NCBI GenBank assembly: GCA_964349355.1
Contig: CAYGFZ010000043.1
Location: 1-17,724, forward strand
Length of the DNA: 17,724 nt
DNA from: JAUVXE01 sp964349355
Lineage (GTDB): Bacteria; Actinomycetota; Coriobacteriia; Anaerosomatales; SLCP01
Direction of reading: 5' to 3'
The notes beneath the pieces were generated by a model. It was given only the letters and a program-made list of their open reading frames with translations. It was not told where the DNA came from and searched no databases. Shown here in pieces: positions 14,784 to 17,724 of the stretch. How positions within the stretch are numbered: the stretch's first letter is position 1; every line of letters starts with the position of its first letter. The position numbers and the translations under genes were made by a program.

Positions 14784-15272
14784 TCAGATCAATCCGAGCC
14801 GAAGCGCATCCACCAGTATCAACGCGCCCCACCATACGATCACACCGAAGAGCGTGGCCGAGGCACCCCGGACGAGTGCGATCGTCAGCAGTCCGCCTCG
14901 GCAGCCCTTCTCGGTACGCGCGAAAGCGACGACCCAGGTAACGAGGGCAAGCAGGGGGCCACAGGCCGCGAGTACGAGCCCTGTGAGCAGGAGTGCGGGG
15001 TATCGAGGGTCATCCAGCGGCATGGGTGTCGCGTCGGCCCCGGTGAGCACCAGGCCGGTGGTCGCCGCGAGCGCGGCCCAGGCAGCCAGGTAGACAAGGA
15101 ACGGCCACCCCGCGACTCCGCCCGCCGGGCGGCACGGTGTCGGCTGCGGGTCAGGCGGCTCGGGCGTCGGGGGAGCGTCTTGTGGTGGCTCATCAGCAGG
15201 CGGGGTCTCGGGCTCCTCGGCCTGCTCCATCACGGCCTCGTCGACCGCGACCTGCTCGGTATCCTCGCTCAT
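14784..15272 (-). CDS. membrane protein with acidic, proline-rich N-terminus, three helices
   Basis: I do not recognise this family. The protein is 162 residues from the ATG at 15272, with AAAGGCG about five bases upstream. Residues 1-52 are acidic and very rich in Pro and Glu, probably a disordered cytoplasmic tail. Three hydrophobic segments follow at about 56-80, 92-117 and 134-160, with a small basic loop (RTEKGCRGG) before the last. There is no catalytic motif. The gene sits between a small ORF (9 bases upstream) and ddl (24 bases downstream), so it belongs to a likely operon tied to cell-wall synthesis. A role in envelope assembly is a guess from context. Confidence 0.8.
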   Translation of the reverse strand: MSEDTEQVAVDEAVMEQAEEPETPPADEPPQDAPPTPEPPDPQPTPCRPAGGVAGWPFLVYLAAWAALAATTGLVLTGADATPMPLDDPRYPALLLTGLVLAACGPLLALVTWVVAFARTEKGCRGGLLTIALVRGASATLFGVIVWWGALILVDALRLGLI

Positions 15273-15281
15273 GATCGCCTT

Positions 15282-15449
15282 TCACACTCCGTCGTCTGCC
15301 GAGGAGTCTACGCGAGCAGGGGCGTGAGCGTCGACAGGTTCCTCGTCGATCTCATCCGGACCGCACCCCCACGACACCGCCGCTCCCGCCATGGCGGCGG
15401 TCACGCCGATGCCAAGAGCCATATCTTCCACTGTGATGCTTTCGTGCAT
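15282..15449 (-). CDS. small 55-residue protein with one hydrophobic segment
   Basis: This short ORF begins with MHESITVEDMALGIGVTAAM, has one Ala/Gly-rich hydrophobic stretch (about residues 11-29, ending SWGCG), and ends in a strongly acidic tail (PDEIDEEPVD). The stop lies 9 bases from the start of the membrane protein. Its codons use G/C third positions like its neighbours, and no other reading frame on either strand explains this stretch. No convincing ribosome binding site precedes the ATG, so the start is uncertain. The function is unknown; it may be a small membrane protein of the ddl operon. Confidence 0.48.
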   Translation of the reverse strand: MHESITVEDMALGIGVTAAMAGAAVSWGCGPDEIDEEPVDAHAPARVDSSADDGV

Positions 15450-15483
15450 TTTCGCACACGGAGGTGCTCAGCGGGGTGCCCTG

Positions 15484-15496
15484 GCATACTATATGC
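15484..15496. promoter_or_regulatory. A/T-rich dyad in the divergent region upstream of htrA
   Basis: GCATA-CTA-TATGC is a perfect 5-bp dyad with a 3-base centre in an otherwise G/C-rich spacer between the divergent small ORF and htrA. It includes -10-like sequences on both strands (TATAGT on minus, TACTAT on plus), but I find no good -35. It may be an operator or a shared promoter core. Confidence 0.35.
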
Positions 15497-15516
15497 GCAC
15501 TGTTCGACAGCACCGT

Positions 15517-15537
15517 CTCCGCGGATTCGCCGCGGAG
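15517..15537 (+). promoter_or_regulatory. hairpin in the htrA leader
   Basis: A perfect 8-bp stem (CTCCGCGG / CCGCGGAG) encloses the 5-base loop ATTCG. It ends 21 bases before the htrA ATG and leaves the ribosome binding site free. There is no T-tract, so it is unlikely to be a terminator. It could stabilise the leader or act as a protein-binding dyad. Confidence 0.4.
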
Positions 15538-15558
15538 CACGTACCTAGAGGTGAAGAT

Positions 15559-16991
15559 ATGACCGACGAGAACGACAAGCAGCCCGCTCCCCTTCCGATC
15601 GCGGATCACACAGAGCCCCGGCCAGCCACGAACGAGCGTCACGCACCCCGGTCCGGCTCGGTGGTCGCTATCGCGCTCGCAGTCTCCCTGTTCGCCGGCG
15701 CGATCGCCGGTGGGTTCGGAGGGTTCGCCGGCGCCTGGGTCGCGACACGTGGCTCCACAGCGCCCGGACCCGGCGCGGAACCGGGCACTGTGACCGTGCT
15801 ACCCGCTGAGACCGACGAGCCCGTGGTGGCTGCGGCCACCGCCGCAGTTCCCTCCGTCGTCAACATCGACGTCTCCGGGAATGTCGAAGCCGGTGACGCC
15901 TCCGTACCCGAGGGTCACCCCGGTGTCCCCCGGAGAGGCAACGGCTCGGGCGTGGCCTTCCGGTCGGCCGACGGCGGCACCTACGTGCTGACCAACGCTC
16001 ACGTGGTCGATGGCTCTGACCGCATCATCGTGACCGGCACCGACCGCCAGCGTCACGTCGCAGAACTCGTCGGCGCCGACGCCGAGACCGACGTGGCGGT
16101 CGTACTCGTTCCCGCAGACCTGCCCCTGATCGAGATCGGCGACTCCGACACCCTCGCGGTCGGGCAATCGGCGACCGCTATCGGTTCCCCCTACGGCCTG
16201 TCGCACTCGGTGACGTCAGGGGTCGTCTCGGCGATCGGCCGCTCCCTGACCACCTCCANNNNNNNNNNNNNNNNNNNNNNNNNNNNNNNNNNNNNNNNNN
16301 NNNNNNNNNNNNNNNNNNNNNNNNNNNNNNNNNNNNNNNNNNNNNNNNNNNNNNNNNNCACTCGGTGACGTCAGGGGTCGTCTCGGCGATCGGCCGCTCC
16401 CTGACCACCTCCACCGGCCAGCGGGGCGTCTATCCCCTCGTCGACGTGATTCAGACGGACGCCGCGATCAACCCGGGCAACTCCGGTGGCGCACTCGTCG
16501 ACCGGATCGGTCGTCTCATCGGAGTCAACACCGCCATCTACACCGAGACGGGCGCCAGTGGCGGCATCGGGTTCGCGATCCCCGTCAATACCGTAATTCG
16601 TATCGCCGAACAACTGATCGCCGACGGTCGCGCCGAGCATCCCTTCCTCGGCATCGTCGGCCAGGATGTCACGCCTGAGTTCGCAGAGCTCCAGGGCCTG
16701 GCGGTCGACGAGGGCGCATTCGTCGTCGAGCCGATCGAGGGCACGAAGGCCGAGGAGGCGGGAATCGTCGCAGGCGATGTGGTGGTATCGCTCGACGACA
16801 CCCCGATACGCTCGATGGATGATCTTCTGCTCGAGGTGCGCCGCCACGCGATCGGCGACCAGGTCACCGTGGGCCTATGGCGCGATGGGGAATTGATAGA
16901 GGTCGAGATGGCGGTCGGCATCAAGCCGGAAGGCCTCGAAGCTCCGAGCCTGGAGCTGCCCCAGATACCGCAAGAAGACCCTCTCGAGTAG
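15559..16991 (+). CDS. htrA: HtrA/DegP-type serine protease with PDZ domain, interrupted by an assembly gap
   Basis: This is a membrane-anchored, extracytoplasmic quality-control protease. AGAGGTG stands about six bases before the ATG at 15559. Layout: a cytoplasmic tail of about 33 residues, one transmembrane helix at about 34-62, a Pro/Gly linker, a trypsin-like domain with the triad His148 (TNAHVV), Asp178 (ETDVAVV) and Ser257 (NPGNSGGAL), then one PDZ domain (about 325-410; FLGIVGQDV, AGIVAGDVVVSLDD). As written, the frame breaks at the 100-N gap. The 55 bases at 16204-16258 recur exactly at 16359-16413, and removing the gap and one copy gives a continuous 425-residue protein (residue numbers above use this form). 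The TAG is at 16989-16991. Confidence 0.94.
16204..16413. repeat. 100-N gap flanked by an exact 55-bp direct repeat (assembly overlap)
   Basis: The copies lie at 16204-16258 and 16359-16413 around 100 N. The repeat codes for part of the HtrA protease domain before the active-site Ser. Collapsing it restores the reading frame. The repeat length equals that of the sdaAA gap, which points to one assembler k-mer size. Confidence 0.95.
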
Positions 16992-17003
16992 TGAGGTTCC
17001 GCG

Positions 17004-17044
17004 CGGCGTGCAGGGTGAGCCCGAGCGGCACACTCTGCACGCCG
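17004..17044. terminator. bidirectional terminator between htrA and the convergent cytochrome-like gene
   Basis: A perfect 10-bp inverted repeat (CGGCGTGCAG at 17004-17013, CTGCACGCCG at 17035-17044) has a 21-base loop that can pair further inside. It lies between two convergent stop codons (16991 and 17054). There is no long T-tract on either strand. Confidence 0.65.
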
Positions 17045-17053
17045 TCCTCCTGT

Positions 17054-17724
17054 CTACTGCGAACTCTTGCGTCCCAGTCGCACCACGAAGAACAGTGCGG
17101 CCACGATCAGGATCGCCGCGCCGACTAAGATCCACAGTAGGTGACTGTCACCCGAAAACCCGCTGCCTTCACCGAGTGCCGCCCCTACCGCTTCCTGACG
17201 CTCGGCCTCAGACGTGTAGAGCACCGTCTGAGCCGAGGTCATCGTCGTCGTCGGCACGTCGACACCTGCCTCAGCCGCGAACTCTTCGGTGCACGAACGG
17301 TAGTAGAGGGTCGCCGTCAACGTGAGCGGGCCGGAGTCGGGCATGACGACGTCCCAGGTCTCCTCTACCGACTCCTGCGGTGGGATACGGTCGTCGCTGT
17401 GGAAACCCGCCGCATCCCATATTTCGACGGGATAGTTTCCTTCAGCGTCCTTGAAGACTGTGTGGAACTCACGGCGCCCGAGCTCGGTCTCGGCGCCCCC
17501 GGCGTCCGTCGCGGTGAACTCGACCCACATCCGCCGGAAATCGGTCAAGCCGGTAGGCAGATAGTGCCCGGCACCGACGTTGGTGATGCGCACCGTGACG
17601 GGCGACTGCTCGCCCGCTTGCACGATCTCCTCAGTGACCAACTCGATCTGCGCAGCCGCCTGGAGACGCTCCTCGGCGAGCTCAGAGTCGCCGAGCGCCA
17701 CGTTTCCTCCGGCAAACGTCATGC
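17054..17724 (-). CDS. C-terminal part of a membrane-anchored protein related to multihaem cytochromes c
   Basis: The frame is open to the right edge, so the N-terminal part, where haem sites would be, is outside the window. About 223 residues are visible. The pattern TFAGGN...LQAAAQIEL followed by VRITNVGAGHYLPTGL and a beta-rich domain (FRRMWVEF, HTVFKDAEGNYPVEIWD, VEETWDVVMPDSGPLTLTA) resembles the non-haem C-terminal domain that follows the haem region in some bacterial multihaem cytochromes. A C-terminal transmembrane helix (about 25 residues, LLWILVGAAILIVAALFF) and the basic tail RLGRKSSQ anchor it to the membrane. No CxxCH motif lies in the visible part, so the cytochrome assignment is inferred. 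It faces htrA tail to tail with a terminator between. Confidence 0.6.
   Translation of the reverse strand, partial: MTFAGGNVALGDSELAEERLQAAAQIELVTEEIVQAGEQSPVTVRITNVGAGHYLPTGLTDFRRMWVEFTATDAGGAETELGRREFHTVFKDAEGNYPVEIWDAAGFHSDDRIPPQESVEETWDVVMPDSGPLTLTATLYYRSCTEEFAAEAGVDVPTTTMTSAQTVLYTSEAERQEAVGAALGEGSGFSGDSHLLWILVGAAILIVAALFFVVRLGRKSSQ

Overview
The window is high-GC DNA (G/C-rich third codon positions throughout) with densely packed genes on both strands. The gene content suggests an actinobacterial lineage, probably an environmental anaerobic or microaerophilic member of the Coriobacteriia or a related group. It has a PafB/PafC-type pair of WYL regulators, a two-subunit iron-sulfur L-serine dehydratase, a FeoA/FeoB ferrous iron importer, and the C-terminal end of a membrane-anchored protein resembling multihaem cytochromes. 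The taxonomic call is inference; no rRNA or marker set is present. The sequence looks like a scaffold from short reads: it has three runs of exactly 100 N, and two of them are flanked by exact 55-bp repeats that are assembly overlaps.

Layout. (a) 1-2241, minus strand: a frameshifted, catalytically degenerate PAS/histidine-kinase-like protein, followed by a membrane-anchored helical protein that runs off the left edge. (b) 2412-2511: an assembly gap that removes the start of the first WYL regulator. (c) 2512-4181, plus: a PafB/PafC-like pair with an 8-nt overlap. (d) 4195-7095, minus: a DinG-type helicase with an N-terminal DEDDh exonuclease, converging on pafC. (e) 7172-7723, minus: a small membrane-anchored protein closed by a strong hairpin terminator. 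(f) 7830-8501 and 10943-11964, plus: the beta and alpha subunits of L-serine dehydratase, separated by a minus-strand feoA-feoB operon with a 57-residue cysteine-rich protein at its end. (g) 11967-13789, plus: a 108-residue remnant of a P-type cation ATPase, coupled (TGATG) to a complete membrane histidine kinase. (h) 13824-15449, minus: a small ORF, a three-helix membrane protein and D-alanine-D-alanine ligase in a likely operon. (i) 15559-16991, plus: an HtrA/DegP-type serine protease with a PDZ domain, interrupted by the third gap. (j) 17054-17724, minus: the C-terminal part of a surface-anchored, cytochrome-related protein.

How the genes fit together. Iron is one theme: Feo imports Fe(II), and the alpha serine dehydratase subunit and DinG both carry the cysteines for [4Fe-4S] clusters. 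Envelope maintenance is another: Ddl makes the D-Ala-D-Ala of peptidoglycan and HtrA performs protein quality control outside the membrane. PafBC-type regulators activate DNA-damage genes in mycobacteria, and here they abut a DNA-repair-type helicase. I found no CRISPR array, prophage, transposase, tRNA or rRNA. No clearly new multigene system is evident. The most unusual items are the ATPase remnant, the Cys-rich protein of the feo operon, and the pseudokinase with its recoverable frameshift.
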